A stretch of DNA of 64,000 bases from Halomonas eurihalina (lineage in GTDB: Bacteria > Pseudomonadota > Gammaproteobacteria > Pseudomonadales > Halomonadaceae): positions 1 to 64,000 of the forward strand of contig NZ_VTPU01000018.1 in NCBI RefSeq assembly GCF_008274785.1. Reading direction: 5' to 3'. Of the stretch, positions 18,731-27,360 are shown piece after piece. Every line of letters starts with the position of its first letter. The first letter of the stretch is position 1. The translations under genes were made by a program, and so were the position numbers. The notes below the pieces were generated by a model. That model saw only the letters and a list, made by a program, of their open reading frames with translations, had not been told where the DNA came from and searched no databases.

Positions 18731-19525
18731 TCAGAAGTGAGGCTTGAGCTGCTTCACCAGCGCCTTGTACAGGCGCGGCCCGGCGGCCATCAGCGGCTGA
18801 CTGGCCGACACCGACGGCTGGCCGTCCAGTGCTCCCATCAGGGCGCCGGATTCCTTGAGCAGCAACGAGCCGACATGCAGATCCTGATCCTCGAGCCCGA
18901 GAACGAAGGCGGCATCGACACGTCCCGACGCCAGCTCGGCCATATCCAGCAAACCGCTGCCGGATGCCCGCATCAGCTCGACCCGAGGTGCCAATTGCTG
19001 GGTCAAGGTCAAGTGCGCGGGCAGCAGCCGGGAGCGCAACTCGCTCTCGGGCAGTCCCATGGCGATGCGCGCACCGTCGATCGTGTAATGCTTGGGGACA
19101 CGAATACGCTTGCCGTTGAGCTGGGCACCACGCCCACGGCTCGCCAGGTATTCGTCATCACTGAAGGGGCAGATCACCACCGCATGCTCCGGACGGCCCT
19201 TGACCATGCAGCCCACCGACAGTGCGAAGCCAGGAGCGGCAACGGTGAGGTTGGAGTAGCCATGAACGGGTTCGATGCGCCACAGGACATCGCGGCCTTC
19301 GCCCTCGCCTTCGCGATGCGGCGTATAGCGGCCAACGACACCGTGTTGCGGATAGCCTCGCGCCAGTTGACGCTGGATCAGCGTCTCGGCGTTGCGGGCA
19401 GTATCCTCGAGCAGCTTGTCGAGGCTGTGTTCTTCATGAGCATTTTCGATGCGCTCGCGAATGCGCAGGAATTGCTCGCCGGCACTGCGCGCGGCGCGCA
19501 GAGCAAATTGGACCATCGGATGCAT
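18731..19525 (-). CDS. suhB: SuhB-like protein with lost inositol monophosphatase metal ligands
   Basis: Starting at the ATG complementing 19523-19525 gives 264 residues beginning [20 protein letters not shown], matching E. coli SuhB at the same chromosomal position beside trmJ. The fold is conserved (SYPQH-like GYPQH, GRGAQLNGKRIR, SGSGLLDMAELASGRVDAAF). The catalytic motif DPLDGT is instead EPVHGY (85-90), and the TEES segment supplying another metal ligand is GRYT (65-68). Only the aspartate of the WD motif (D215) remains. It is therefore probably inactive on inositol phosphate. SuhB also acts in rRNA antitermination through NusA, a role reported not to need catalysis, and that role may be what is kept here. 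Confidence 0.85.
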   Translation of the reverse strand: MHPMVQFALRAARSAGEQFLRIRERIENAHEEHSLDKLLEDTARNAETLIQRQLARGYPQHGVVGRYTPHREGEGEGRDVLWRIEPVHGYSNLTVAAPGFALSVGCMVKGRPEHAVVICPFSDDEYLASRGRGAQLNGKRIRVPKHYTIDGARIAMGLPESELRSRLLPAHLTLTQQLAPRVELMRASGSGLLDMAELASGRVDAAFVLGLEDQDLHVGSLLLKESGALMGALDGQPSVSASQPLMAAGPRLYKALVKQLKPHF

Positions 19526-19684
19526 GATCGGGCCTTGGGGAGTCTCGGTGATGTTAAAGAACGGATCGGCGCGCATCCTAGCAGATGCATGGACCCTGCG
19601 CCACGCGCTCGAAACCCAAAGCATACGAGCGGCGAGACGCGAGACCCGAACCCCGACAACCGCCTCCAGAGCTGCAGCTCCCTG

Positions 19685-19733
19685 CTCGAAGCTCGAAGCT
19701 CGAAGCTCGAAGCTCGAAGCTCGAAGCTCGAAG
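19685..19733. repeat. Seven-copy heptanucleotide tandem array upstream of trmJ
   Basis: The unit CTCGAAG is repeated exactly seven times without a mismatch (49 bases) in the suhB-trmJ spacer. It ends ten bases before a possible trmJ -10 (TAGACT, 19743-19748), so the -35 region lies inside the array. Such perfect short arrays change copy number by slippage. Confidence 0.95.
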
Positions 19734-19790
19734 CCAGCATGCTAGACTGCGCCTTCCCCGACCTTCAACAGCCTCAACCGGAAGTTCCTC

Positions 19791-20534
19791 ATGCTCGAAC
19801 GTATTCGCATCGTTCTGATCGGCACCAGCCACCCCGGCAACATCGGCGGCACCGCCCGAGCCATGCACAACATGGGGCTCGAGGACCTGGCGCTGGTTGC
19901 GCCACGCTGCGAACCAATCACCGCAGACACCGTCTCGCGCGCCTCCGGCGCCGACGCCCTGGTGCACAACGCCAAAGTGGTCGACAGCCTGGAAGACGCG
20001 GTCGGCGACTGCAGCCTGGTGGTAGGTGCCAGCGCCCGCTCACGCACCCTGCCCTGGCCGATGGTCACGCCACGCGAACTGGGCGAGCGCTTGCCGACCG
20101 AGCTGACCGCGGCACAGGGGCGGGTTGCGCTGGTCTTCGGCCGCGAGGACAGCGGCCTGACCAACACCGAAATGCAACGTTGCCATGCCCATGTGCACAT
20201 TCCCACCAACCCGGATTTCAGCTCCCTGAACCTGGCGGCCGCCGTTCAGGTGCTGGCCTATGAGTGCCGCCTGGCCTGCCAGGCCGAGCTCCCCGACACG
20301 CAGGAGCCGGATGCCGAGCCGCTGGCCAGCCACGAAGAGCTCGAGCATTACTTCGCGCATCTGGAACGCACCCTGATCGACATTGGCTTTCACGATCCGG
20401 ACATGCCCCGCCAGTTGATGGCCCGGCTGCGCCGCTTCATCTTGCGGGCTCGTCCGGAGCGCATGGAGCTCAACATCCTGCGCGGCATACTCTCCGCCAC
20501 GCAGCGCCAGGCCGAGCATCGCAAGGACAAATGA
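19791..20534 (+). CDS. trmJ: tRNA (cytidine/uridine-2'-O-)-methyltransferase TrmJ
   Basis: This 247-residue SPOUT-class methyltransferase opens with LERIRIVLIGTSHPGNIGGTARAM, the TrmJ signature. It has the knot motifs VALVFGREDSGLTN (about 108-121) and IPTNPDFSSLNLAAAVQ (about 138-154), followed by a helical C-terminal extension. It methylates the ribose at position 32 of several tRNAs. The divergent suhB and downstream cysE-isc order matches other gammaproteobacteria. GGAAG lies before the ATG. Confidence 0.95.
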   Translation: MLERIRIVLIGTSHPGNIGGTARAMHNMGLEDLALVAPRCEPITADTVSRASGADALVHNAKVVDSLEDAVGDCSLVVGASARSRTLPWPMVTPRELGERLPTELTAAQGRVALVFGREDSGLTNTEMQRCHAHVHIPTNPDFSSLNLAAAVQVLAYECRLACQAELPDTQEPDAEPLASHEELEHYFAHLERTLIDIGFHDPDMPRQLMARLRRFILRARPERMELNILRGILSATQRQAEHRKDK

Positions 20535-20609
20535 GCTACTGCTTGAACCCCGCTCGAGCGGCCCCCAATATGAAAGGCAACGACTCGCCCCCTATCCAAG
20601 GATCGCCGC

Positions 20610-21497
20610 ATGTTTCAACGTCTGCGCGAGGACATCAATAGCGTATTCGCCCGCGACCCGGCGGCACGCAACTTCCTGGAAGTGCTGACCAACTATCCTG
20701 GCCTGCATGCGCTGCTGCTCCATCGCCTCGGCCACTGGCTCTGGCAACGCAATCTCAAGTGGCTGGCTCGCACTCTCTCGACCCTGGGGCGCTGGCTGAC
20801 CGGCATAGAGATCCACCCGGGCGCCAGCATCGGCCGGCGCTTCTTCATCGACCACGGCATGGGCGTGGTGATCGGCGAAACCGCCAGCGTCGGCGACGAT
20901 GTCACCCTCTACCAGGGCGTGACGCTGGGGGGCACCAGCTGGAATCACGGCAAGCGCCACCCGACCCTGGGTGACGGCGTAATCGTCGGCGCCGGCGCCA
21001 AGATCCTCGGCCCCTTCACCGTGGGTGCCGGTGCCAAGATCGGCTCCAACGCCGTGATCACCAAGGAGGTGCCGGCCGGCGCCACCGTGGTTGGCATTCC
21101 CGGCAAGGTGGTGCAGCGTAGCGACCCCGACAAGGAAGAAGCCCTCCAGGTCGACCCCGAACGCCGCGAGGCCATGTGCCGCAAGTTCGGCTTCGACGCC
21201 TACGGCGTCAGCCAGGACATGCCCGACCCCGTGGCCCGTTCCATGCAGGCAATGCTCGACCACATGCATGCTGTCGACGAGCGCATCGAGCGCATGTGCT
21301 CCACGCTGCACCAGATCGACGCCAGCTTCCGCGACGGCCAGCTACCGGAATTGCGTGACGAGGACTTTGCCAACATTCTCGAGGACGTCGACAGCTGCTG
21401 CCCCCCGCCCGAGGAGAACACAAGCTCCGGGGATACGGAGCCCGGCAAGCCTCGCCGCGAGCAAGACGCCGTGAGCGACCGCCACGGCAAAGGTTGA
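20610..21497 (+). CDS. cysE: Serine O-acetyltransferase
   Basis: This 295-residue protein has a short helical N-terminal part ([20 protein letters not shown]) and a left-handed beta-helix of hexapeptide repeats (about 66-175), with the catalytic region [20 protein letters not shown] and [14 protein letters not shown]. It transfers acetyl from acetyl-CoA to serine, the step before cysteine synthase. The C-terminal tail (about 190-295) is long and acidic, ending in low-complexity sequence with a CC pair. The position just before iscR suggests cysteine supply for Fe-S assembly. Confidence 0.94.
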   Translation: MFQRLREDINSVFARDPAARNFLEVLTNYPGLHALLLHRLGHWLWQRNLKWLARTLSTLGRWLTGIEIHPGASIGRRFFIDHGMGVVIGETASVGDDVTLYQGVTLGGTSWNHGKRHPTLGDGVIVGAGAKILGPFTVGAGAKIGSNAVITKEVPAGATVVGIPGKVVQRSDPDKEEALQVDPERREAMCRKFGFDAYGVSQDMPDPVARSMQAMLDHMHAVDERIERMCSTLHQIDASFRDGQLPELRDEDFANILEDVDSCCPPPEENTSSGDTEPGKPRREQDAVSDRHGKG

Positions 21498-21523
21498 CCG
21501 TCACACTGGGTCTTTACCATAAT
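21494..21523 (+). promoter_or_regulatory. Candidate iscR promoter
   Basis: TTGACC (21494-21499) and CATAAT (21518-21523) are 18 bases apart, beginning within the cysE stop region. IscR usually represses its own promoter near the -35. The bases around TTGACC resemble part of a type 1 site, but the match is too weak to call. Confidence 0.4.
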
Positions 21524-21533
21524 GGCTCATCCA

Positions 21534-21557
21534 CCCGACGCCCACTTGGGCGTCGGG
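21534..21557 (+). terminator. GC-rich hairpin between cysE and iscR
   Basis: CCCGACGCCC and GGGCGTCGGG form a perfect ten-base-pair stem with a four-base loop, 37 bases after the cysE stop. There is no T-run. It would lie in the iscR leader if the promoter at 21494-21523 is used, so it may be a processing or attenuation structure rather than a terminator. Confidence 0.45.
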
Positions 21558-21605
21558 CCGATCAACGACCACCGACGTCCGCACCGGTGCCGAGGTGAAT
21601 GCCCC

Positions 21606-22073
21606 ATGCGCCTGACCACCAAGGGACGCTACGCCGTCACCGCCATGCTCGACCTGGCGATGCATGCCGACGAGGGGCCGATCTGCCTCGCCGATATCGC
21701 CAAGCGCCAGGAAATCTCGCTTTCCTATCTCGAGCAGCTGTTCGCGCGCCTGCGGCGCGGCGGCCTGGTGGACAGCGTGCGCGGCCCCGGCGGCGGTTAT
21801 CTGCTGACCCTCTCGCCGGAGGCCATCTCGGTGGCACAGGTGATCGACGCCGTGGACGAGTCGGTGGATGCCACGCGCTGCGGCGGCATGTCGGACTGCC
21901 AGCAGGGTGACACCTGCCTCACCCACCACCTGTGGAACGAGCTGTCCGAACAGATCCACGGCTTTCTCGACGGCGTCACCCTGGGCCAACTGGCCCGCCG
22001 CGACGAGTTCCGGGCCATTGCCACGCGGCAACATCGCGCGGCCGATAACCAGATCCCGGCTTCATCGCCCTGA
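21606..22073 (+). CDS. iscR: Fe-S cluster assembly transcription factor IscR
   Basis: The start at 21606 ([20 protein letters not shown]) gives 155 residues with a winged helix of the Rrf2 family. The cluster-ligand region [18 protein letters not shown] has three cysteines spaced as in E. coli IscR (Cys92, 98, 104). IscR senses [2Fe-2S] status and represses isc genes when clusters are plentiful. GAGGTGA lies upstream of the ATG. It heads the operon iscR-iscS-iscA, 46 bases before iscS. Confidence 0.95.
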   Translation: MRLTTKGRYAVTAMLDLAMHADEGPICLADIAKRQEISLSYLEQLFARLRRGGLVDSVRGPGGGYLLTLSPEAISVAQVIDAVDESVDATRCGGMSDCQQGDTCLTHHLWNELSEQIHGFLDGVTLGQLARRDEFRAIATRQHRAADNQIPASSP

Positions 22074-22119
22074 GCCGACGGCCCGACCGTCTCCGATTCG
22101 CTTTCACCGTTCCGAGCCC

Positions 22120-23268
22120 ATGAGCGCACCCATTTATCTCGATTACGCCGCCACTACCCCCGTCGACCCCAGGGTCGCCGAGGTCATGAGTCGCCACCTC
22201 ACGCTCGACGGGGTCTTCGCCAACCCTGCCTCGCGCAGCCATATGCCTGGCTGGCAGGCCGAACAGGCCGTCGAGAGCGCGCGTCGTCAGGTCGCCGACC
22301 AGATCGGCGCCGATCCCCGCGAGATCGTCTGGACCAGCGGTGCCACCGAGGCCGACAACCTGGCGCTGACCGGCATCATGCGCGCCAACCGCGAGAAGGG
22401 CCGCCACCTGGTGACCTCGACCATCGAGCACAAGGCGGTGATCGACACGGTCCTGGCGCTGGAGCGCGAAGGTTTCGAGGTTTCCTGGCTGACACCCGGC
22501 GAGGATGGTCGCATCGCGCCCTCGTCACTGCGTGACGCCCTGCGCGACGACACCGTGCTCGTCTCGCTGATGGCGGTGAACAACGAGCTGGGCTCGATCA
22601 ACGACCTGGCCGACCTGGCCGAGGTGGCCCACGCCGGTGGAGCGCTCTTCCACACCGATGCCGCCCAGGCGATGGGCCGCCTGCCGCTGGACGTGGCGCA
22701 GAGCGGTATCGACCTGATGTCGCTCTCCGGGCACAAGGTCTACGGCCCCAAGGGCATTGGCGCGCTCTATGTGAAGCGCGATCCGGACATCCGCGTGGAA
22801 GCCCTGATTCACGGCGGCGGGCACGAGCGCGGCATGCGCTCGGGCACGCTGCCGACCCATCAGATTGCCGGCATGGGCGAAGCCTTCGCCATTGCCGGGC
22901 GCGAGGGCGAGGCCGATCAGGCCCGTATCCAGGCGCTGCACGATCGCCTGCTCGCGGGCCTCGATGACCTCGACGGCATCCAGCTCAACGGTGCTGTAGA
23001 GGTCTCGGTACCCAACATCCTCAACCTGGCCTTCACCGGGGTCGACGGCGAATCACTGCTGATGGCACTGCGCAATATCGCCGTGTCCACCGGTTCGGCC
23101 TGCAACTCTGCCAGCGTCGAGCCATCCTATGTATTGAAGGAGATCGGCGTCCCCCGACCGCTGGCGCTGGCCTCGTTGCGTTTCAGCCTCGGCCGCTTCA
23201 CTACCGAGGACGACATCGACCGCACCATCGCCACTCTGCGGAATGCCCTGACCGGGCTACGCCGCTAA
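22120..23268 (+). CDS. iscS: Cysteine desulfurase IscS (short C-terminus)
   Basis: This class I desulfurase has 382 residues from ATG 22120. Motifs are [17 protein letters not shown] at the N-terminus, the PLP lysine in [13 protein letters not shown] and the catalytic cysteine loop [19 protein letters not shown]. It takes sulfur from cysteine for Fe-S clusters and tRNA thiolation. It ends after [20 protein letters not shown] plus nine residues, about 20 shorter than E. coli IscS, which uses that tail to contact IscU. No iscU follows. The sulfur acceptor may therefore be a SUF-type scaffold elsewhere. Confidence 0.93.
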   Translation: MSAPIYLDYAATTPVDPRVAEVMSRHLTLDGVFANPASRSHMPGWQAEQAVESARRQVADQIGADPREIVWTSGATEADNLALTGIMRANREKGRHLVTSTIEHKAVIDTVLALEREGFEVSWLTPGEDGRIAPSSLRDALRDDTVLVSLMAVNNELGSINDLADLAEVAHAGGALFHTDAAQAMGRLPLDVAQSGIDLMSLSGHKVYGPKGIGALYVKRDPDIRVEALIHGGGHERGMRSGTLPTHQIAGMGEAFAIAGREGEADQARIQALHDRLLAGLDDLDGIQLNGAVEVSVPNILNLAFTGVDGESLLMALRNIAVSTGSACNSASVEPSYVLKEIGVPRPLALASLRFSLGRFTTEDDIDRTIATLRNALTGLRR

Positions 23269-23289
23269 CTCATCGAGCAGGAGGCCACC

Positions 23290-23616
23290 ATGGCGAACCT
23301 TTCCATCACCACCGCCGCCGCCGAGCAGATCAATCGCGTGCTCGACGAGCGCGGACACGGCCTGGGTCTGCGGGTCACCGTCAAGCCCAGCGGCTGCTCG
23401 GGCTACAGCTACGTCCTCGACTTCGCCGACGAGGCATCGAACGACGACGTGGCCTTCGAGGAACACGGCGTCAAGGTCTTCGTCGCGCCAGATGCCTTGG
23501 AAATGCTCGATGGCAGTGAGGTCGACTATGTTTCGGAAGGGCTCAACCGCTTCTTCCGCTTCAACAACCCCAACGTCAAGGACGAGTGCGGCTGCGGCGA
23601 AAGCTTCAGCGTCTGA
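23290..23616 (+). CDS. iscA: A-type Fe-S carrier protein IscA
   Basis: This 108-residue protein has the three conserved cysteines of A-type carriers: one in [14 protein letters not shown] (about residue 36) and two in DECGCGESF near the end. It accepts and delivers Fe-S clusters to target enzymes. GGAGG precedes the ATG and the gap to iscS is 21 bases, so it is cotranscribed. The usual iscU before it and hscB-hscA-fdx-iscX after it are missing; ndk follows with its own promoter. Confidence 0.94.
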   Translation: MANLSITTAAAEQINRVLDERGHGLGLRVTVKPSGCSGYSYVLDFADEASNDDVAFEEHGVKVFVAPDALEMLDGSEVDYVSEGLNRFFRFNNPNVKDECGCGESFSV

Positions 23617-23638
23617 CGCCCACGAGGCGCGCCGTCAA

Positions 23639-23667
23639 TTGTTCAACACCGCCGCGGGCGGTATACT
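23639..23667 (+). promoter_or_regulatory. ndk promoter
   Basis: TTGTTC (23639-23644) and TATACT (23662-23667) are separated by exactly 17 bases in the iscA-ndk gap. The predicted transcript would have a leader of about 110 bases. Confidence 0.65.
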
Positions 23668-23711
23668 CTGCGCCCATTCGGCGCGAGGCGCCGAGCCGCA
23701 CGAATCACATG

Positions 23712-23748
23712 CCCAGCGCCGCCCTGGTTTCCCCGGGGCGGCGCTGGG
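23712..23748 (+). terminator. Strong hairpin in the ndk leader
   Basis: CCCAGCGCCGCCC (23712-23724) pairs perfectly with GGGCGGCGCTGGG (23736-23748) around an 11-base loop. It lies downstream of the ndk promoter and 38 bases before the start, and is followed by TTATCACTGC without a T-run. It could be a weak terminator of the isc transcript or a leader structure. Confidence 0.5.
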
Positions 23749-23786
23749 TTATCACTGCTTTATACCAAGACTGGAGAGCACGCCAC

Positions 23787-24212
23787 ATGGCCACTGAACG
23801 CACCCTGTCCATCATCAAGCCCGACGCCGTCGCCAAGAACGTCATCGGCGAGATCGAAAGCCGTTTCGAGAAGGCCGGCCTGAAGATCGTCGCCGCCAAG
23901 ATGCTGCACCTCTCCCAGGAGCAGGCCGAGGGCTTCTACGCCGAGCACAAGGAGCGCCCCTTCTTCGGTGACCTGGTCGGCTTCATGACCTCCGGTCCGG
24001 TCGTGGTCCAGGTGCTCGAAGGTGAGAACGCCATCGCCGCCAACCGCGACCTGATGGGCGCCACCAACCCCAAGGAAGCCGAGGCCGGCACCATTCGCGC
24101 CGACTATGCTCAGTCCATCGACGCCAACGCCGTCCATGGCTCCGACTCTCCGGAGTCCGCAGCGCGCGAAATCGCCTACTTCTTCGAAGAAAGCGAGATC
24201 TGCTCGCGCTGA
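23787..24212 (+). CDS. ndk: Nucleoside diphosphate kinase
   Basis: Starting at 23787 ([20 protein letters not shown]) gives 141 residues, the family length. The catalytic histidine is in [12 protein letters not shown] (about 113-124) and the nucleotide-binding lysine is in IIKPD. It balances NTP pools by phosphate exchange through phosphohistidine. The start of the conserved ndk-rlmN-pilW-rodZ-ispG-hisS-yfgM-bamB-der string is here. Rnk, named for its effect on Ndk, is also in this window but not adjacent. Confidence 0.97.
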   Translation: MATERTLSIIKPDAVAKNVIGEIESRFEKAGLKIVAAKMLHLSQEQAEGFYAEHKERPFFGDLVGFMTSGPVVVQVLEGENAIAANRDLMGATNPKEAEAGTIRADYAQSIDANAVHGSDSPESAAREIAYFFEESEICSR

Positions 24213-24279
24213 GGAAACGCTGATTCATCGCCGCGCGCGACATCAATCAGTAGCTCCCTGGTGGCAGGTTTCCTGCCGA

Positions 24280-24301
24280 GCGGGGGCCACACGGCCCCCG
24301 C
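24280..24301 (+). terminator. Hairpin between ndk and rlmN
   Basis: GCGGGGGCC (24280-24288) and GGCCCCCGC (24293-24301) form a nine-base-pair stem with loop ACAC, followed by ACCTTGCCCC. With no T-run, it may only partly terminate the ndk transcript. Confidence 0.45.
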
Positions 24302-24322
24302 ACCTTGCCCCAACGACCCACG

Positions 24323-25459
24323 ATGCCCGCCATGACCGCTGATACTGCCCCACAACGCCCCAACCTGCTCGGCATGACGCGCGAGGAAATGGAGGCTTTC
24401 TTCCTTTCCATCGGCGAGAAGAAGTTTCGCGCCGCCCAGGTGATGAAATGGATTCACCAGGAAGGCTGCAGCGACTTCGCGTCCATGACCAACCTGTCCA
24501 AGGCCTTGCGGGCACAGCTCTCCGAGGTCGCCGAGATACGCGGGCCCAGCGTGGTCTACGAAGGCACCTCCAGCGACGGCACCCGCAAGTGGGTACTGGA
24601 AGTGGAAGATGGCAGCTACGTCGAGACGGTGCTGATCCCGGCCGACAACGGCAAGCGCCGCACGCTGTGCGTCTCGTCCCAGGTCGGCTGCTCGCTGGAC
24701 TGCAGTTTCTGCTCCACGGGCAAGCAGGGCTTCCAGCGCAACCTCACCGCCGCCGAGATCATCGGCCAGGTGTGGGTCGCCAGCAACAGCTTCGGGCCGC
24801 GCCACGATACGGCCAACCGTCCCGTCACCAATGTGGTGATGATGGGCATGGGCGAGCCGCTGCTGAATTACGACAATGTCGTGCCGGCGATGAAGCTGAT
24901 GCTCGACGACAACGGCTACAGCCTCTCCAAACGCCGCGTCACCCTCTCCACATCCGGCGTGGTGCCGATGCTCGACCGCCTCGGCGACGAGCTCGACGTG
25001 AGCCTGGCCATCTCGCTGCATGCCGCCAACGATGAGCTGCGCAGCGAACTGGTGCCACTCAACCGCAAGTACAACATTCGTACCCTGCTCGATGCCTGCC
25101 AGCGTTACCTGGCCAAGTGCGCTGACACACGCATGGTCACCATCGAGTACACCCTGATCAAGGACGTCAACGATCAGCAGGAGCATGCCCGCCAGCTCGC
25201 CGAGTTGCTGCAGGAGCTGCCCAGCAAGATCAACCTGATCCCGTTCAATCCGTTTCCCCATTCGGGATACGAGACACCGTCGCGCAACCAGGTGAAGCGC
25301 TTCCAGCAGTGGCTCGCCGATCTCGGTTACACGGCGCCGATCCGCTCCACCCGCGGCGACGACATCGATGCTGCCTGCGGCCAGCTGGTGGGCCGCGTCA
25401 AGGACCGCACGCGACGCCACGAGCGCTACATCCAGTCGATCCAGCTCGACGCCGACTGA
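24323..25459 (+). CDS. rlmN: Dual-specificity RNA methyltransferase RlmN
   Basis: This radical SAM enzyme has about 378 residues. It carries the CxxxCxxC motif in [19 protein letters not shown] (about 118-136) and a C-terminal cysteine in [12 protein letters not shown] that forms the methyl-enzyme intermediate. It makes 2-methyladenosine at 23S rRNA A2503 and tRNA A37. ATG 24323 is the preferred start; ATG 24332 and an upstream TTG are alternatives, none with a clear ribosome binding site. Confidence 0.95.
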   Translation: MPAMTADTAPQRPNLLGMTREEMEAFFLSIGEKKFRAAQVMKWIHQEGCSDFASMTNLSKALRAQLSEVAEIRGPSVVYEGTSSDGTRKWVLEVEDGSYVETVLIPADNGKRRTLCVSSQVGCSLDCSFCSTGKQGFQRNLTAAEIIGQVWVASNSFGPRHDTANRPVTNVVMMGMGEPLLNYDNVVPAMKLMLDDNGYSLSKRRVTLSTSGVVPMLDRLGDELDVSLAISLHAANDELRSELVPLNRKYNIRTLLDACQRYLAKCADTRMVTIEYTLIKDVNDQQEHARQLAELLQELPSKINLIPFNPFPHSGYETPSRNQVKRFQQWLADLGYTAPIRSTRGDDIDAACGQLVGRVKDRTRRHERYIQSIQLDAD

Positions 25460-25564
25460 ACCCGGTCACGTCTTGACTTCAATCGGGCACGACGCTTTGA
25501 TGGTCAAGCTTTTTTCACCATCGGCCAGGTGTCGTGCCACCACGACACCCCAATCGAGGATGCC

Positions 25565-26287
25565 ATGACGGGTCGCCCGAGTCTCGACGGCTACCGACAG
25601 TACCGCATCGCGGCCCTTCTGGCCGGCGCTCTCTGGCTGAGCGGCTGCGCCACGCGTGCCGACCAGCCGCCACAAGACGCCGACCCCGCCGAGGCCTACA
25701 CACGCCTCGGCACGGCCTACCTGGCGCGTGACGACCTGTCGCGTGCCTCGCAGGCCCTGGGCCACGCCCTGGAGCTAGCCCCCGATGACGCCGAAGCGCG
25801 ACAGACCATGGCCGTGGTGCATTACCGCCGAGGCGACAACGCCCTGGCTGAAGAGAACTTTCGTGCGGCGCTACGTGACGCTCCCGATCTCACTCGGGCA
25901 CGCAACAACTACGCCGCCTTCCTGTATGATCAGGGACGTATTCGAGAGGCGTGCCATCAGTTGCAACGCGCGAGCGAGGACACTCACTACACCAACCGGG
26001 CTCAGTTGCTCGTCAATCTGGGGCGTTGCCACCGCGCAACCGGCAACGAAGCGGCGGCGCGAGCCAGCTTCGAACGTGCCTTGCGCATCGCCCCAGATCA
26101 GCCCGGCAGTCATCTGCGCCTCGCCGAGCTCGATGTCGCGCAAGGGCAACTCGCCAGCGCCGAGCGGCACCTGGAACGCTATCGGCGCCAAGCGGGCCCG
26201 GATGCGCTATCGGCTCGCCTGGCCGACGACATCGCCCGCGCCCGTGACGACCATGATCGGCCGGCAACCTCGCGAGGCACGCCCTGA
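25565..26287 (+). CDS. TPR lipoprotein, type IV pilus biogenesis PilW/PilF-like
   Basis: From ATG 25565 (after GAGGA) the protein has 240 residues. The signal peptide ends in a lipobox, ALWLSGC (lipid cysteine about residue 27), followed by TPR units from about residue 40 (AYTRLGTAYLARDDLSRASQ; AEARQTMAVVHYRRGDNALAEE). In pseudomonads the same position holds PilF, the outer-membrane lipoprotein that localises the PilQ secretin. No pilus genes are in view. It lies 30 bases upstream of rodZ. Confidence 0.85.
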   Translation: MTGRPSLDGYRQYRIAALLAGALWLSGCATRADQPPQDADPAEAYTRLGTAYLARDDLSRASQALGHALELAPDDAEARQTMAVVHYRRGDNALAEENFRAALRDAPDLTRARNNYAAFLYDQGRIREACHQLQRASEDTHYTNRAQLLVNLGRCHRATGNEAAARASFERALRIAPDQPGSHLRLAELDVAQGQLASAERHLERYRRQAGPDALSARLADDIARARDDHDRPATSRGTP

Positions 26288-26317
26288 GCCCTGTTTTCCA
26301 ATGAAGGATGCCACGCC

Positions 26318-27355
26318 ATGAGCGACACACCCCTCCAGGAACCCGACGCCGTCACGCCCCAGGCCTCGCCTGGCGAGCTGTTGCGTCGGGAACGGAATGC
26401 CCTGGAACTATCGCGCGAGGAGGTCGCCGCGGCCCTCAACCTTCGCCCGGCCGTGATCGACGGCCTGGAACGCGACAGCTACGAGGAGATCCCGGTCGCC
26501 ACTTACCGGCGCGGATACCTGCGTAGCTACGCCAATCTGCTCGGCCTCGACGAGAATCGAGTGCTGGCGGCTTACAAGGCGCACTTCGGCCAGGACGACG
26601 AGCACAAGGTCACCCCTGTGCACATCGTCAGCAAGCCGCCCTCACGGCTCGGTGCCTGGCTGTTCCGCCTCGCCACCCTGGTCGTCATCGCCGGCCTGAT
26701 CGGCCTGACGCTGATGTGGTGGCAAAGTCGTGGCGGCAGCCAGCCGCCGTCACCCAGCGACAACGCTCCGGTTGCAGTCGACGGCCTCGATGGCAGCACC
26801 ACCGTCGCCGAAGATGCCTCCTCCACAGGCGATGCCACGCCGGCCCCCGAGGAGACCAGCGAAACCACCGAGAACGTGGCCAGCGACGCCGAAGCCTCGG
26901 CACCCACGGACGGCGAACCGGAGCTGCTACCGACGGCCGACGATGCCCCGGTCGCCGCGACACCGGAAGCGCCGGGGGACGCTTCGACGGCAGAAGACAC
27001 CGCCACGGCGGAAGGCGACGACGCCTCCGCCGACGCTGACAATGCAGACGCTGACAATACAGGCGCTGACAATGCAGACGCCGCCGAGTCCGAGCAGGCA
27101 GCACAGGCCGACCCTCGGGTAATGAACCTGACCTTCAACGAACAGTCCTGGACCGAGATCTTCGACGCCAACAACCAGCGCGTCTTCGTCGGTCTGCAGG
27201 AACCTGGCACCACGGCACGTGTCGAGGGAGATCCGCCCTTTCGACTGACCGTGGGCAACGCGACCGGCGTCGAACTCAACTGGGGCGGCGAAAGCGTCGA
27301 CCTCAGCGAGCACGCCGGTGCCAACAATGTCGCTCGCTTCACCTTGGGAGAGTGA
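26318..27355 (+). CDS. rodZ: Cytoskeletal membrane protein RodZ
   Basis: This 345-residue protein has a cytoplasmic helix-turn-helix (about 19-90, [20 protein letters not shown]), one membrane helix near 115-135 and a very acidic low-complexity periplasmic linker (about 140-265). It ends with a beta domain (about 270-345, [18 protein letters not shown]). RodZ links MreB to the envelope in rod-shaped cells. The linker, rich in Asp, Glu, Ala and Thr with no lysine or arginine over a long stretch, fits halophilic adaptation. The stop is five bases before ispG. Confidence 0.92.
   Translation: MSDTPLQEPDAVTPQASPGELLRRERNALELSREEVAAALNLRPAVIDGLERDSYEEIPVATYRRGYLRSYANLLGLDENRVLAAYKAHFGQDDEHKVTPVHIVSKPPSRLGAWLFRLATLVVIAGLIGLTLMWWQSRGGSQPPSPSDNAPVAVDGLDGSTTVAEDASSTGDATPAPEETSETTENVASDAEASAPTDGEPELLPTADDAPVAATPEAPGDASTAEDTATAEGDDASADADNADADNTGADNADAAESEQAAQADPRVMNLTFNEQSWTEIFDANNQRVFVGLQEPGTTARVEGDPPFRLTVGNATGVELNWGGESVDLSEHAGANNVARFTLGE
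27032..27076 (+). repeat. In-frame 15-base tandem repeats within rodZ
   Basis: Three near-identical 15-base units (GACGCTGACAATGCA with one change each in the second and third) encode [10 protein letters not shown] and GADNA in the RodZ linker. As the unit is a multiple of three, copy changes alter linker length without a frameshift. Confidence 0.85.
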
Positions 27356-27360
27356 GTCTC

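Noticed and set aside
18731..19525. Frameshift or sequencing error explaining the altered SuhB motif
   Set aside because: The frame is continuous and alignment to SuhB is in register before and after both altered motifs, so the changes are substitutions.
19685..19733. Possible CRISPR array
   Set aside because: The seven-base units are contiguous with no spacers, and no cas genes are present. It is a simple tandem repeat.
25466..25520. Intrinsic terminator after rlmN (CTTGAC/GTCAAG followed by CTTTTTT)
   Set aside because: Only six pairs enclose a loop of about 25 bases, so stability is too low to call it.
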